A DNA stretch of 64,000 nucleotides, taken from contig CAADRB010000029.1 of assembly GCA_900708905.1 (NCBI GenBank), positions 962,978 to 1,026,977 of the forward strand, written 5' to 3'. The position numbers were made by a program, and so were the translations under genes. Below are positions 51,527 through 64,000 of the stretch, in pieces (position 1 is the stretch's first letter; every line of letters starts with the position of its first letter). This DNA is from Hymenolepis diminuta. Lineage: Eukaryota; Platyhelminthes; Cestoda; Cyclophyllidea; Hymenolepididae. The notes below the pieces were generated by a model. The model ran no database searches. It was given only the letters and a program-made list of their open reading frames with translations, and was not told the DNA's origin.

Positions 51527-51966
51527 TCAACTAGCACGTTCAGCTTCAGGGAAATCGTCATTTGACGCGGCAGATGTTGGATGAAGATTCATGGGATGGG
51601 ACAGTCCATGGTGAGGTAAAAATTGCGGGAATGGGGTCGGACCAGAGTCAATTATCTGTGGGATATAGGGAGGAGGTGGAAGAGTTTGTGTAATTGGATT
51701 CTTCTGATGCTTTTGACTCTCATTCATGAGTCGCCGATTCATTTCCTCATTCAGATCTTTTATCTGTTGGCGTTCCTTCTTCAATTTCATCCTGCGATTC
51801 TGAAACCAGATCTTGATTTGACGTTCGGTTAGACAGAGACTGTGTGCGATTTCAACCCGACGGCGGCGAGTAAGGTAATGGCTATATTGAAATTCCTTCT
51901 CCAACTCCAAAGTCTGAAAACGACTGTAGGTTTGTCGTCCTCTTCGCCTTTGAACAGAGTTTGGTC
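51527..51966 (-). CDS. Ubx/abd-A-like Hox protein, 3' exon (partial gene)
   Basis: The last exon of a central-class Hox transcription factor starts after an acceptor (TTTTCAATTACAG) in a short linker (PNSVQ). The homeodomain is coded by 51949-51770. Its arm is RRRGRQTY, helix 1 contains [11 protein letters not shown], and helix 3 is [18 protein letters not shown], with Q50, N51 and M54. It is followed by QQIKDLNEE, a version of the UbdA peptide that marks Ubx and abd-A. RFQ and the EIAH motif favour abd-A, while IKxLNE favours Ubx, so I do not choose. A Pro-rich tail follows to the stop. The protein should be a nuclear regulator of trunk segment identity. The exon with the YPWM motif was not found in the 12 kb upstream (52-64 kb) and probably lies beyond the window. 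Orientation matches the other homeobox loci. Confidence 0.92.
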
Positions 51967-54900
51967 CTGTAATTGAAAATATACTAGATCAGTGTTGGAA
52001 AATTCTTATAGCTGATTAATAATTGTTAAAGTTTATCTTGATTGAAGTCGTGTGCTCTCCGCTGCATAGAACAGAAAAACATGAAAAACTGCCAAATGAC
52101 TACTTTTGAATATATGAGGAAAATCTATCATGGTATAATTGCCAACTACTCGGTTAGCTTTCGACATTTCTCTCTGAAATACCTGGTAGCATCAGATCAT
52201 AATAAATTAAGCAATACTTATTATTCAATACTTGAACAACTTGGTGAATCCTAAATTTTTAACAAGATATTTAATGCTAAGATTTAATTCTTCTTCTTTA
52301 CACAATCTTACTACGCATATACCTTAGGGGATTCTTTTTATATTCTCGCATTTAGAAACATTCCGTTTATCGAAACCGTCACATTTTCGATTTAATATGA
52401 GTAGGAATGATAATAGTTTGAAACTACTTTTAGTTGAATCGCTAACAAATTGAATATTGAGTAATCTTGTATATGGAGAAAGGCATTGACACACCTCATC
52501 TTGGAAAGTACACGCTTCTAAATGATTACCAAGAGCCAGAGTTGCCTGGTAGATTTTTAGACAACAAATATGCAAGAACTGTAAATATTATCAAACGCTG
52601 AAAGCCTTATAGATTTACCCAGCTCTAACTAAAATCTCTAGAATGCAAATGATCTACCTCGATTAGATGTGCAATAAAGCTGTAACCTATTATATATTCT
52701 TAATTTTCAGAGAAATTTTCTCTCTTCATTTGTTGTGACCTAATTGGTGACTGCGAAAGTTTGTATTAGCCGAAATTGAATGAGAGAGACAGTCTGCTTC
52801 AATGTAAGACGAGACTCATTGACGTGCAGACTCTTAAAGAGTGCGACAGACGGAATTCATCTCAGCAAAGTAAACAATCGGATCGCCTTCTCTTCTAGTA
52901 GAAATTTCTAGTTATAGAACAGTCCAAATAAATTTGCACTCTTTTTCATCTAATTTGAATTCATATTTTAGTGAATGACCATAGGCCCCATCCAGTTCGG
53001 TTGAACCGAAAAAATATTTCAGTTTAATGAATTTCAATTTCAATAACCACCTACACATAGAGACGCATTTAAGAGATTAAATTCGCATTTGTAGTTAAAT
53101 TTTATCAATTGTTTATTGGCATACATATTTTAAGCAAAGAACACAGCAATAATTAGTAATATATTGCCGATATAAATAACGGTAGCTCTTAATATTTGCT
53201 AAATCCTAAATAGTACATTAAAACAAATCATTAACAAATAAATTAGGTTTATTTGATAATAACACTGAAAAAATAAACACTAGTCAAAATACGTCAAATA
53301 AAGTAGCCTCAGAATTTTGTATTTAATCTAAATTTAGCTTAATTTAACTTTGTTTTGCGTAAATTTATCTTTTTGCAACAATTTTTTAAAATTTTATTAC
53401 ACTGTCTTCGACCAATTATTTTTACTTCATTATCTAAATAATATTATTTATTCTAAAATAGATTTGTTTATCGTGAAAACCGCCTGTGACCTTAAGGAGA
53501 ATGCACTGATGTATGTCACAGTAATAATAATAAAGCCTCCAGACACGAACGCATGTATTTCAAAACGTAAACAATAATTGCTATCATTATCGTCAGTACC
53601 GTCAATACAAATAGTGGAGTTTTATGGCTCCCACCGGAAGACAGACACATACGAACGCTCTAGAAGTGAGACTGTATGTGTTAGTAGATCCAACTGGGTT
53701 TAGCTTAGCACTACACACCTACTAACTGTAATCCTGCGGTCGATTTGTATGTGTGTGTAGTTTCATTTTGAATCTAAATGAAATACAGTGGCGTGACTTC
53801 AAAAGATGCCTTTTCTAGCATCATTTCAGAATGCAATTCAGGTAGGCTTTCTTCCAGGGCTCTTCTATTCTGTCCTTACCAAAGATATTGTTCATGTGAA
53901 CCAGACAATTATTAATTTGGGTTTTACTTTCAAAATTTTTAAATAAAAATTCCTTAATTTGAAATGTATTTAAATTTTTATTGATAAATTAAAGCGAACT
54001 TATGCATGTTAAACATAACATATGAGATGAGCATCGATAAGTCTGAAAATTCTCAACTTCTTAATCATTTATAGAAAAGGTAATCAGTTCGAAATTTTGG
54101 AAAATATAATTAGAATTCTCTGTTGTATTTTCAATATTTCTTTATTAAAGTTAAATGTATTTAACCGTTTTCACGCAAACTGAAGGCGCTTATTTTACAT
54201 TATTTTATAAACCCCCAAATATAAGTAATATGCAGTAGGAAATATGAAAAAAAAACAAATTCACCATATTTCACTCCCCTTAATATTTGAGAAATAACGG
54301 TTTTATGTTTCACAGTGAAGACTTACTCTATAATGTGCCTCTTAATTCATATTACTAATTTCTGGAGTGATCATTGGCGGCATGTGAAATCTGGGGAAAC
54401 ATTGTAGCACAATAATAAAAATAATAGCTAGAAAAGTTTTATTTTAAGGTAATAATTTTTGCATAAATGATCTAGTGGGAGTATATTAGCGAGCTTTTTT
54501 GAAAATATTTATTGCTCATAAAGCGTATTAATGGAGATGAACTCTTGAAATCTCTTTATTAAAACTGTAGATCACTTCTCGAATACTAATTCACAGTGAG
54601 CTAATCATAACTCATGGATTAAATAAAAAAACATAAGCTTGCTTTTAAAACCTCTAGGGAAAACACATTTATTTAGAGGAAGTAAGGAAAACCATCTTTG
54701 TTACAGTTTATGAATAAGATGTTAATTAAATTAAGTCCACTGAATTCATTTGTTCCAGTCTAAAATTTTTTGCTGTAATAGGTAAGAATGCATTCATACT
54801 CAATCACCTTTAATAGTTTTAGGATTAAAGAGTACTGAACAAAGTATCAAGGATGATAAGAAAGTATCCGCATGCATATGCAAAAATGCAGGATAGGAAA

Positions 54901-57900
54901 GAGAATTGATTCAAGTGTATATTCAAATACGCATAGGACAAATGTAAGTCATTTCGGATCTGAATCCCTTGTACTACTTAAATACATATTCACTCTATAA
55001 ATTAATTGATAAGCTTTATTAAAATTGACTAATCATATTTCTACCTCTCGATAACTTTTGTTGGCTTTAAATAAAAGTTGTGTTTAACCTTTGGTTTCAT
55101 TCTTTGCGAAATATTTCATTTAAAAGTTGTCCTCACATGTGCTCGTCCAATTTACTTGAGATGCTGTATTTGCTCTTAGTTTGTATATGATGATAAAATA
55201 TCTCTTATTTTAACGTTTAAATTTGCACTATAATTTTGAAACTCAAATTTATATCCAATAAAACGCCATTAAGGAGTTGCGTTTACACATAACAGAAGGA
55301 GTTACCAGTATATTTATATTCATTCATTCATTTCCTAAGATAAAAGGGACAAAATATGATAATGTTGGCAAAATGCATTATCTATCATGCACTATGGTGA
55401 TATATTATTAGAATTTTAAAGTTTCTGGGAATAGAATCTGAATTACGCTCAATTTCATAATTTAGTAAGTTATTTCATATTATATCATTTCTGAAAGCCT
55501 AAATTTGCCTCTACCACATAAATCTTTGTAAATTTTAAATTAGATATTATATTAAGCAAATTATTGTGCAGACAATATCTTCTGAGTTATCAATTCCTTT
55601 CACTTCAACAGTTGCAGATATTTTGTAAGAGTTAAAAGGCTCTAATAAAAACACCCACTTTATTGAACCAAATAGCACCTTTTTCAAAAAATCTCACGCA
55701 CTGTAAGCTCATGGAATTGAAATAATTTTGTTGAAATTACATTGTTTCGTGTAATTTGACTTATATGAATGCACCAAATATGCATGTGAAGGTCGTGCCT
55801 TGGAACGTCAATTTACAACAAATGAACCCATTGTATTTATTTAAAAGCCTTTAACGTGTTTAATTACTTCATTTAAGGCGATTCATTATAATTTAATACA
55901 TTGGAGATTAATACGCCTGTTTAACACTGAGGCTACTGGCAAAAGTATGAGCTACATATTTACGCAATTGAGTAAAATATTTTATGAAAATAAATGGATA
56001 TTATAATAATATCAAAAGTAAATTGACCTAAGGAAAAGAGTTATTGATAGTTCGTATTTAATTAAGCTAATCATGTATCTGGATGGGAAATAGGGTTTCC
56101 TAGTATCTGTTTGTGGAAGAATCTCTTATATAACTCTGAAATTATTAAGACAAGACCCATTCTGATAGAGATACATAAACTGAGATATATTCAGTCCCCT
56201 GTAGTCAAGACGTTACTAATTTGTAAAATGAGAATAAGAGCAGTTAAGAGGATCAAGAATTTCCTTTTTCATTCCTCTTTTGGCTTTTCGATCCGCTTTT
56301 CACTGTCAATTTGGTATTTTTGATAAAACTCTACGACGGTTATTTAGTCAGGTAAACAAGTATTTTTTCATTCGTTTCGTTTTATAAAAAAAATTGTATC
56401 AAAGATATAATTTGGACATTATGTACGTTGCTTTCAAAACAATGTATGTCATGGAAAAGAAGAAGACAAATAGAGACATTATGCATATCACCAGACGCAG
56501 TTAAGGTCTCAAACGTTAAAACTTCATTTCTTAGAATTTCGAGAGATTGTGTATGTTCAGTTGGGGCTCATCTATTAAGACGTTGTAGCAATTATTGGCT
56601 TACAAAATAGGGAATTTTCAATTAATTCCCCATTGAAATTTTCTGTACCTAACTCAATTTAAATTCTTCTGATTCCAGTAGACACCATGCACCCAAACTG
56701 ACTGTTTACAAAAAGAGTAGAAAGTGGCGTTATTCCCATTTTTAAGGTAAGATGGCAAGAGTTATTCCCACAATTGCGAAGATAGCCAGATAAAACTAGC
56801 TTCCATGAATTTCAAATAGCAAATCTGACTAGAGTTTACTGAAGATGAACAAACTCTGGAGACAAAATCAATCCATATGCGTCCCAATTAATTTACATTT
56901 AAATCAGGAATAAGTCTGCATATAAAGAAGCTCATTAGCGGCAGATTTTTCGTTATTTATCGCATAATTGTGCATTAACACCAATTAAGTTTTGTTAGCG
57001 TTTATACATTCCAAGTAAAGAATCCAGAACAAGTTCGCCGTTTCTTCCCATACATATTAACTGCAACATGAGAGGGGAAGGGAGGTGGGTAAGTGTTGGA
57101 AAACATGTACGGACAAGTCTTCATACTAACAAGTACGCTTGCATACGTATACGTATATTCGGGACTCGTAGTTGTATAGTGTAACGTTATGGGGAAACGT
57201 CATGAAAAGTATCCAGTATAAACGAGTACCAGTACCATGACTCATGACTTGTGCATATATCGGTGAAGGTTAGGTGTGCCCATAAGGGGTCAGCATAGAA
57301 TGTTTATGCCCTGGGATTGGAGCTTTGTTTGAAACCCGACAAGTATTGATACATAAGTGTTTGGGCTAATTATGAGAACACCAACTGATTGATACTCAGT
57401 GAGGAGCGACTCAAAATAGAGTGGAAGACCTATAACTTAAAACTGACCAAAATGAGGCTATTTAAACTCATAAGATATACAAATGAAATCCTCTTTTCGG
57501 ATTAGTTACTTTTAAGGGAATTTCCTAGGCCGATTAAAACTTAAGTAGTGCATTTCCAGCATTTTATGCTACTATAAATTTTCTATTATCTTATGGTAAT
57601 AACTATCGTGTCATAGCTCAGGTAAAATAAAACTAAGGTGTTAACGACGGTAGACCAAATTAAATAACTGAAATGTTGAGACCATGAAAAACACCAAAAT
57701 GGCGCAAATAGAGAACACCAGGCGGAAACTAATCTATTGACCATAGTGTTTATTTAAAAGTTCATTAATAAATGTTTTCAGTTAAGGCACCTTTTAATAA
57801 ATGTTTGATCGGATCGATGAATAATTTACTTAAATACAAATGAGTAATTTAAGTCTAACATGTTATACGTTGTGATCCGAAGTCATTTTAAGAAAATATT

Positions 57901-58869
57901 AATCAAAGGATCCGTGTTCAGGCGAAATTAAAAGTGTACAGATAATTTTCCCAAGTTCATTTTTACTTATAGTATTTTTAAGTAACATAGCATGTACTGA
58001 TATCTACGTTAATCTTAGTACGATATATTTCCGTTCTGTGACTAAGAAGAGCATTTCTGTGATTCCCATTCTCCAGGTTCCATAATTCAGATTTTTGCAT
58101 TCGATGTATGTCTTCTCAGGAGGTAGAACCTTGTTGGTAGATTGGTCACTGGTATTGATGTTTTAAAACATCACTGAAATGCAGCAACAAAGTAAATACG
58201 AGAAATTCAGTTCTGAAGCAGTATGTAAAGTACAGAATATTAAGCTATTTTTATCAGCTAATATAGTATCACATTCAAACACTTTTGAAATGGCTCTATT
58301 TGGTCGTGAAATTAGACAAAAAACTACTTTATCGGTAGATAAAAAGAAAAAATTGCACTGATTATCTCCGATTGAGACCAATTATGTGATTTTGCACTGA
58401 CAGACAGAAGAGCGCGTTTGTTTTTGGTAGTTTTAAAAAGGGTGCAAGGGATAGGTGAAGGGAATAAGGGGTATTTCGTTGATTGCCCGTAAATCATCCC
58501 AATTATGAGTGTGTGCTGGTATGAGGAACAAATATGGAGAACGAAATAATTACTGCATGTAAGGCTTTGATGTATTCGCAGCTAAATAAATACGCCAAAC
58601 TGCAGACATATGTGGTTAACAGAAGAAACTACTCGATATCATACACTTTTTTGATCATTTAATTTCGTGCAATCAATATTACCAGAGAAAAGGATTCTTG
58701 TACAGTATTCTAGGGAGCAAGTTTCTAAAATGTGATATAATCGTTTATTTATCAATAAAACCAGTAGCCGTTATCACATTCGGACAAGCAGATACATTGA
58801 TATAAGATTATAATATTGGAAAAGGTAAAGATATTTGGTACACGTTGTTCAAAACTTCTGCACCCTCAC

Positions 58870-59080
58870 CGTGCACGTCTGCCATGTCAGAGGTCATGGA
58901 TTCGATTCCAATCGGCACACGCCCAATGAGTGGAATTGCCGACCACACTGGTTAAAATGGCTAATAGAGAGGGCGGTAGAATTCTAATTTCTCATCAAGG
59001 TGGCTCCATGAGGCCATTCTTTACCCAAGATGAGTGGTGGAAAACGCTTTTCAAGATGAGCTTGGAATTATTATTAATTA
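58870..59080 (+). repeat. tRNA-derived SINE candidate (Met-tRNA-like head)
   Basis: GCACGTCTGCCATGTCAGAG at about 58875 resembles the anticodon arm of an elongator Met tRNA, with CAT in the anticodon position. It is followed by AGGTCATGGATTCGATTCC, which contains a B-box and a short T-arm stem (TGGA with TCCA). The A box is poor and the acceptor stem is not formed, so it is not a functional tRNA. The following non-coding 150 bases could be a SINE body. Confidence 0.4.
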
Positions 59081-59949
59081 TTACTTCTTCACAGCACATC
59101 AGTTGACAAGTGAAAAATTGTCAAATCAAGATTGAGGACTGATTAGCCTTTCTCTGCATGTAGGAAACATGAATGAAACACAGTGAAGCAATATTCTACT
59201 ATTCTGGAAGAGGTTGCAGGCTGGTCCTGCTAAAACACCATGTATAAATCGTTAGATGATATTTCCGATTAGGAAAAGACGTATCAGTAGGGATATCATT
59301 GCCAAACAGTATTCTCAATAACGATTTCTCAATTTACTTAAGATGACTTTATCTAAAATTTCAGTAATTCATACATTCAGTCATTCCAAAAAAGGTAACT
59401 TATCTATCGAAACACAAACCTAGTAAAGACAAGTATAAGTATCTAAGAGCGTGGATATAGATAAATATGCACACGTATTCTATTATAAGCGGCTATCAAA
59501 TTTTACTTATAACGGAACTCTCTAAGAAACTCAACGTTAATGCGAAGTAATCACCTTCAGCATCTCTTTTCTTTTATTATATTATGATCTTCTGAACAGT
59601 CGTTGCCTTATTAATTCGTACTAATAAATTGAAAAGGGAATAAAACTAAAAAAGAATGAAATTGGTGGAGGGAAATTTTTTAGGATATTGAATAATTAAT
59701 AAATCGCCCTGTCAGATGGTACAAACTGTGCATTTCAAAGGAAAAATGCCCCATGCAATGCCTAAATTCACAGAGGAATTCAACATTGCAGAGTGTTACA
59801 CTACGCATTGAAGTACGTTATACGCATAGTCTTTAAAAATATGTGAATTTTCTATAGAACATTGTACTTCTACCGCCCAAACCAAAGGCGTTTACAAAGC
59901 TACTATTTACTTGGCCTCCCTTAAAGGCGTTCGTGTCTGTACAAACAAA

Positions 59950-60020
59950 CGGATGACTCTGGCTAAAAGGTTAGCGGCTCTTTGATCAGTAGTGCAGGCT
60001 TCGTTCCAAAACAGAGGGGA
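59950..60020 (+). repeat. Weak tRNA-like segment
   Basis: TGGCTAAAAGGTTAGCGGCTC (59959 onwards) has A-box character and GGCTTCGTTCC, about 40 bases later, has B-box character. The ends ACTCTGG and CAGAGGG pair weakly. Probably a decayed tRNA-derived repeat, or chance. Confidence 0.2.
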
Positions 60021-61841
60021 GAGGAATTATGGCAACCATATGTAATCCTGAAAGTTGACTTTCTTCTGCTGGAAAGAAAACGCACATAAAGGCCCCTATG
60101 CTCCCACGTTGATTATGATGGGTTGGACCAACGTAATAAAGGTATTGCAAAGCATTTTCTTACGTTATTGATGGAGATTGGAATAATGAACCCATAACCC
60201 AGCAATTCATTCATACATAGGCCAAGGGGCTATAATTTTGATGTCGACTTGGCTACTCCCCTCTCCTTCTTGAATTGGCTCCTTTGATGTTCCCCTGGAA
60301 TATCATACTTCTTTTCTGATCTTCTGAGATTTCGATTAAAAGAATGCTTAAAATTTGTCAGCGCTGTCTAATGATTACTAAAACGTATATCCTAAAGCGT
60401 TAGAAACTCCCTAAACACTACAGCATTCAATTAGTGAAATGGTTTCGAACTTATAACCTCTAAAATAAAAGACAAACATATTATTTCCATGCTATCTAAT
60501 CTAATGGCTTTATACTCCTAGAGGATTATGAATCATTTACTTTGGAAAAGTTTAGTAACTGGGTGGAGGGAGGAGAAAAGATAGTTGAGTAACTGCTCGA
60601 GCATATAGGATTGTTACACCCCAATGACTAGCCTACAATAAGACTTCAATCCGACCTCATTTCAAACCACTGCATTTTGCAAGTCGAGAGTTAACTATGT
60701 TTGCAAACATAGGGGGAAGGCGATAGTGCTGGTTATGGTACCTAGTTTTGTGATTGTTGGCATATGTGCTTGTTTGAGCTGATGACTTGAGTAGAGTGTA
60801 CCCCTTTGGCCTAATTTAAGTTCAACCGTGTTGATATGGGCAAATGGGAAACGTAAATTATGTCAGCGACTATTTTCCCAATTAGTTTATTTTAAGGAAA
60901 TATTAATTCCCTCTTGATTATAACTTAGACGGTCCCGAGAGTACTGTTTAAACGTAATAACTTAAGCCAATGATTTATACTACACAATCCTATAATCCCT
61001 TTTGTTCATCTGATCATTTCCATCCTATTGGAATCTGGATTAATTCAAAAAGATCTTAAACGAGTGAAATCCCATTGTTGCCAGAACGTTCAAACTGGTA
61101 TATAAAATTAATATTAAAATTTCCGAAGTAATTTAGCATTGTTATTATTATTTTGGTCTTTAGGGCAAAAATGGTCTTTTGAATACCTAAGAAAAATAAT
61201 AGGATGCAGCTATTGTAAAGTGTTTAATCAGGAAAAAAATTTGAATATAGCATCTTAACACTTCACGCGCAGATTTATGTATGTCTTATCTGATTACATT
61301 CAAATTTTACTCCATAAACCGGTCTCCCGGTCGTTTATTTCATGATAAAGTTTGTGAAAGCTGGAAGAAACATTATTTATTATTCTGTTGTAAAATCTAG
61401 ACACGATTGAAGTAAATTCATTGATGTAAAGTTTTGTGAAACATAGTCAAATATCACTAATAAAATTCAAAATAACTAATATTCCATTTTATATTTTGAA
61501 ATATTTAATAAGGTACAAGTAATGTAACAATGCATAAAATCTTGAATAATTGAAAAATCCCTGTTTCGAATGGAGAACCCCTTTTTCAATAAGAAATAAA
61601 CAATATTGCATTTGAAATGAATTCTAATTTGAATTATCCACCCGAATTTCACATTCAATCAATAAAATTTATCCTTACCTTTGACTAGAAAAGAGATATC
61701 CCTTAATGCTTCATTTTATTGGGACAAAAATTTTTTCTTAGAAAGGAATTTTAGCCATTTATAATCAGCCATTTATCAAGTCAAAACACAGCCTAACCAG
61801 ATATCCTTTAATCAATAATTAGGAAATCCAGATAACAGGTT

Positions 61842-61862
61842 TATTTATTTATTTATTTAAAA
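61842..61862. repeat. Short (TTTA)n run
   Basis: About five TTTA units in tandem followed by an A-rich stretch; a minor microsatellite in AT-rich DNA. Confidence 0.7.
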
Positions 61863-62269
61863 AATGAAAAATTAATAGTTAGTGGAGAACATCTTTAATT
61901 TTCAGGTAAACCGATTTTATTTGAAAATGCACCTCAGAGGACTTTAAGCGTATTCATTACTATTTTGCGGACACGAGATGCAGTGAAAATTGTACCTTAT
62001 CTGGAAACATTAACATACTTCAAGTGAAATCGTGGATGAGAAAATAATTTAATAATATATGCCTCTTTGATTTTCGTCTTCAATTTCTAATCCATAGTGA
62101 GACCACCAATAGAAAGCTGCTGGTGAGGAAGGGAATAATTTATCGTGACTCTGAGGTAGGGAATCTATCTCCAATTTTAGACATCTCACTTTTGCGTAAT
62201 TAAATAACTCGAAATCTCAAACAAAATGTGATTACAGGAAGTCCTCTCGTTTTCATGAATTAGCATTTT

Positions 62270-62640
62270 CACGTCATGGTGCCTTTGATGCGCCGCCGAA
62301 GATACCGCCACCACAAAGAGTGAGGTAGAGGTTTAGCACATGCACGCACTGGGACCTATAAATTAATACTCATGCATGCGTTTACAAGGCCACGGCCGCA
62401 CTCGCGCATTTTAACGCGTGCGCACAGTTCGAAAATGGTAAGTGGGTGAAGAACTATTCTTTGCTGCATTTCCACACCCCCAAAGAGGAGATTGTGTGTG
62501 AAGCCCTGGGCCTAAAAATGACTATATAATGCACTCCTCCGCCGGTTCACAGCCTGGTCATTATTCGCACGCATAAACACACTACAAAAGCTTGCGCTAC
62601 ATCCCAACACCTGACGTTAGACAACATTCCTAAGGCCGCA
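62270..62640 (+). promoter_or_regulatory. CpG-rich promoter-like island
   Basis: In otherwise AT-rich DNA this stretch is rich in CpG (GCGCCGCCG near 62290, GGCCACGGCCGCACTCGCGC near 62390, ACGCGTGCGC near 62415). It has a TATAAAT at about 62357, a TATATAA at 62523-62529 and a TCATTA initiator-like site at 62558-62563. An ATG directly followed by a GTAAGT donor occurs at about 62435. The order suits one or two plus-strand promoters, but no downstream coding exon could be linked to them. It could instead serve the Hox gene as an enhancer or CpG island. Confidence 0.35.
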
Positions 62641-64000
62641 GCTCATTCTATACTGTAGATCTTGTAGATTCTTAATTTTATTGAGTGCAGTATGTGAGAA
62701 TTTGGGACGTCTGCTTCAGTAGGGAGAAGAATTTATATTTCGGATTTTTATTTATGGAGATATAAATTTGTGATTTAAATGAAACGACCTTGGTTGAAAT
62801 AAACAGTGCAAAGAATTATTTGTCCTTTGCGTCTTTACTAGTCAGACGACACACGTGAAAGTATTTGTAAACTATTTTCACGGATAACTTCAACAAATTC
62901 AGCAAGACGTAAAAATTGTTCATGGCTTATGCTCCACTAATCTGATTTGATCCAACCTCAAATAGTAATCCAGAATATCACTATGCTAAAAAGTGACTTG
63001 GATTTTTCTGTAACTATGGGATATATACTTTCATATGCCACCATTATAATTTACATTTGTTTCCTAAAATGGATAGTTATGAAAAATACAGACTTCAGAA
63101 AACGTAGAATGAAAAATTACCCTCTCTCACCGGAAAAATAAGAGTAGAGCAACTCAGGTCTTGTCGGTGTAAGTTTAACTTCAAAATAGGCGAATTTTCA
63201 ATCATTTTGTGAGTAGTGAGTCCAAATAATGAAAAGCTATACCACCAGACGTTGTATAGTAGTTTAAAATTTGGAACATGTGTCCTGATAAATGAGAAAT
63301 TATCAAATGCCATCAAATTTTTCTGCTGAGTTTCATATTTTGACCGCTGTGAAACCCTCGACCTAATATAATGTTAAAATTTTTACACAAGTAAGCATCA
63401 TTATGCAAAGATAATTAAAAAGACGACTGTTTTACTTTTTGGAATATATATTTATATTTAAATATATTTCAATAAACCTTTCCTGCATTCTGACAATCTG
63501 TTTCGATTTTAGACAGTAATGTACACTATTGGAGGTTATATTCATGGGAACGCTTTCTCTTCATTTCGTTCAACACCCTGCACTTGGAGTAACTGCTCAT
63601 CTAGTAGCGCAAAAAAGAAGGAGAGTAGCTGCACGACCAATTTCTTCAATGAACGCCTATACTGTTCGAAACGAAAATGTTTGGGCTAACAGAACTCAGC
63701 AGCATTTTAGTAGTGGTCATTACTATCACTCAAAGTTATTACTATTTTCCGACTAGTATTACTATTGACACCAATATTACCCTTTCTGCCATTAGTAAAC
63801 TTTATCGGAATCGCTTTCAAAAGAGGAATTACGACTGAATACTCTAAGTGAATAAGTTAACAACCTCTTAAAATACTAAGAAATGGTAATTAATGAACGT
63901 ATACTTAATATCAAAACATTTTCATTAATACTACCGTTAATCATAATAAGACACTGCTAAAGAAGGTAATGCTTATAATTTTTACTTGGCTTTAAAAATG
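62641..64000. other. Terminal stretch, no firm gene
   Basis: AT-rich sequence. A basic 75-codon open frame (63529-63756 plus; ATG at 63544) follows a TTTTAG acceptor-like site at 63512 and contains an Arg-rich patch (QKRRRVAARP). I recognise no family and can only say it might be an exon. Confidence 0.35.

Larger units (their letters stand above)
51967..62265. other. Large intron or upstream region of the Ubx/abd-A-like gene
   Basis: AT-rich sequence with no recognisable exon on either strand and no YPWM-coding segment on the minus strand. It is most simply the large intron that often separates the YPWM exon from the homeobox exon in Hox genes. tRNA-derived repeat candidates lie at about 58870-59080 and 59950-60020. 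Confidence 0.5.

Noticed and set aside
57130..57165. GCATACGTATACGTATATTC palindromic stretch as a microRNA or origin element
   Set aside because: Self-complementarity comes from alternating purine-pyrimidine bases; no extended hairpin.
59360..59390. ATACATTCAGT, 11 bases shared with the reverse complement of the iab-4 microRNA
   Set aside because: The bases corresponding to the microRNA seed do not match and no precursor hairpin surrounds it; an 11-base match is expected by chance in 64 kb of AT-rich DNA.
52000..62265. YPWM-coding exon of the Ubx/abd-A-like gene
   Set aside because: No minus-strand sequence encoding YPWM was found by eye in this stretch; the exon is probably outside the window.

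Overview
The window is eukaryotic nuclear DNA, very probably from an arthropod. It is strongly AT-rich and gene-poor, has spliced genes with GT-AG introns, carries decayed mariner transposons, a piggyBac-type MITE and microsatellites, and holds Antennapedia-class homeobox genes. One of these has the Ubx/abd-A combination of homeodomain plus UbdA-like tail. A fast-evolving arthropod such as a crustacean would fit, but the species cannot be fixed from sequence alone. Layout: 1-9 kb shows no supportable gene. 9.1-11.6 kb (minus) is a complete three-exon homeobox gene (489 aa) with a TATA/CCAAT promoter and a polyA signal. 11.6-24.5 kb is intergenic: a 170-base N gap, three microsatellites and a diverged 0.4-kb direct duplication. 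24.6-28.5 kb (plus) is a four-exon OTU deubiquitinase gene of the TRABID/Cezanne type with a CCAAT/TATA promoter. 28.5-39.8 kb holds two dead mariner-family copies (32.1-33.0 kb fragmentary, 34.3-35.6 kb with both inverted repeats) and a tRNA-like SINE candidate. 39.8-42.2 kb (plus) is a Ser/Asn/Gln-rich gene broken by frame changes. 46.6-46.8 kb is a 210-bp MITE flanked by TTAA. 48.5-49.25 kb (minus) contains a very divergent split homeobox whose intron positions match the 9-kb gene. 51.5-52.0 kb (minus) is the 3' exon of a Ubx/abd-A-like Hox gene whose first exon lies upstream, probably beyond the window. 52-64 kb is mostly empty, except for a CpG-rich promoter-like island near 62.4 kb and tRNA-derived repeat candidates. 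How it fits together: all three homeobox loci are on the minus strand in the same orientation, as in a loosened Hox cluster. Unrelated plus-strand genes (the OTU gene and the broken S/N/Q gene) sit between them. The 9-kb gene and the 49-kb locus share the 44/45 homeodomain intron and the same upstream splice phase. They therefore look like an old tandem duplication in which one copy diverged heavily or is dying. That pair, next to a recognisable central Hox gene, is the most interesting content of the window.
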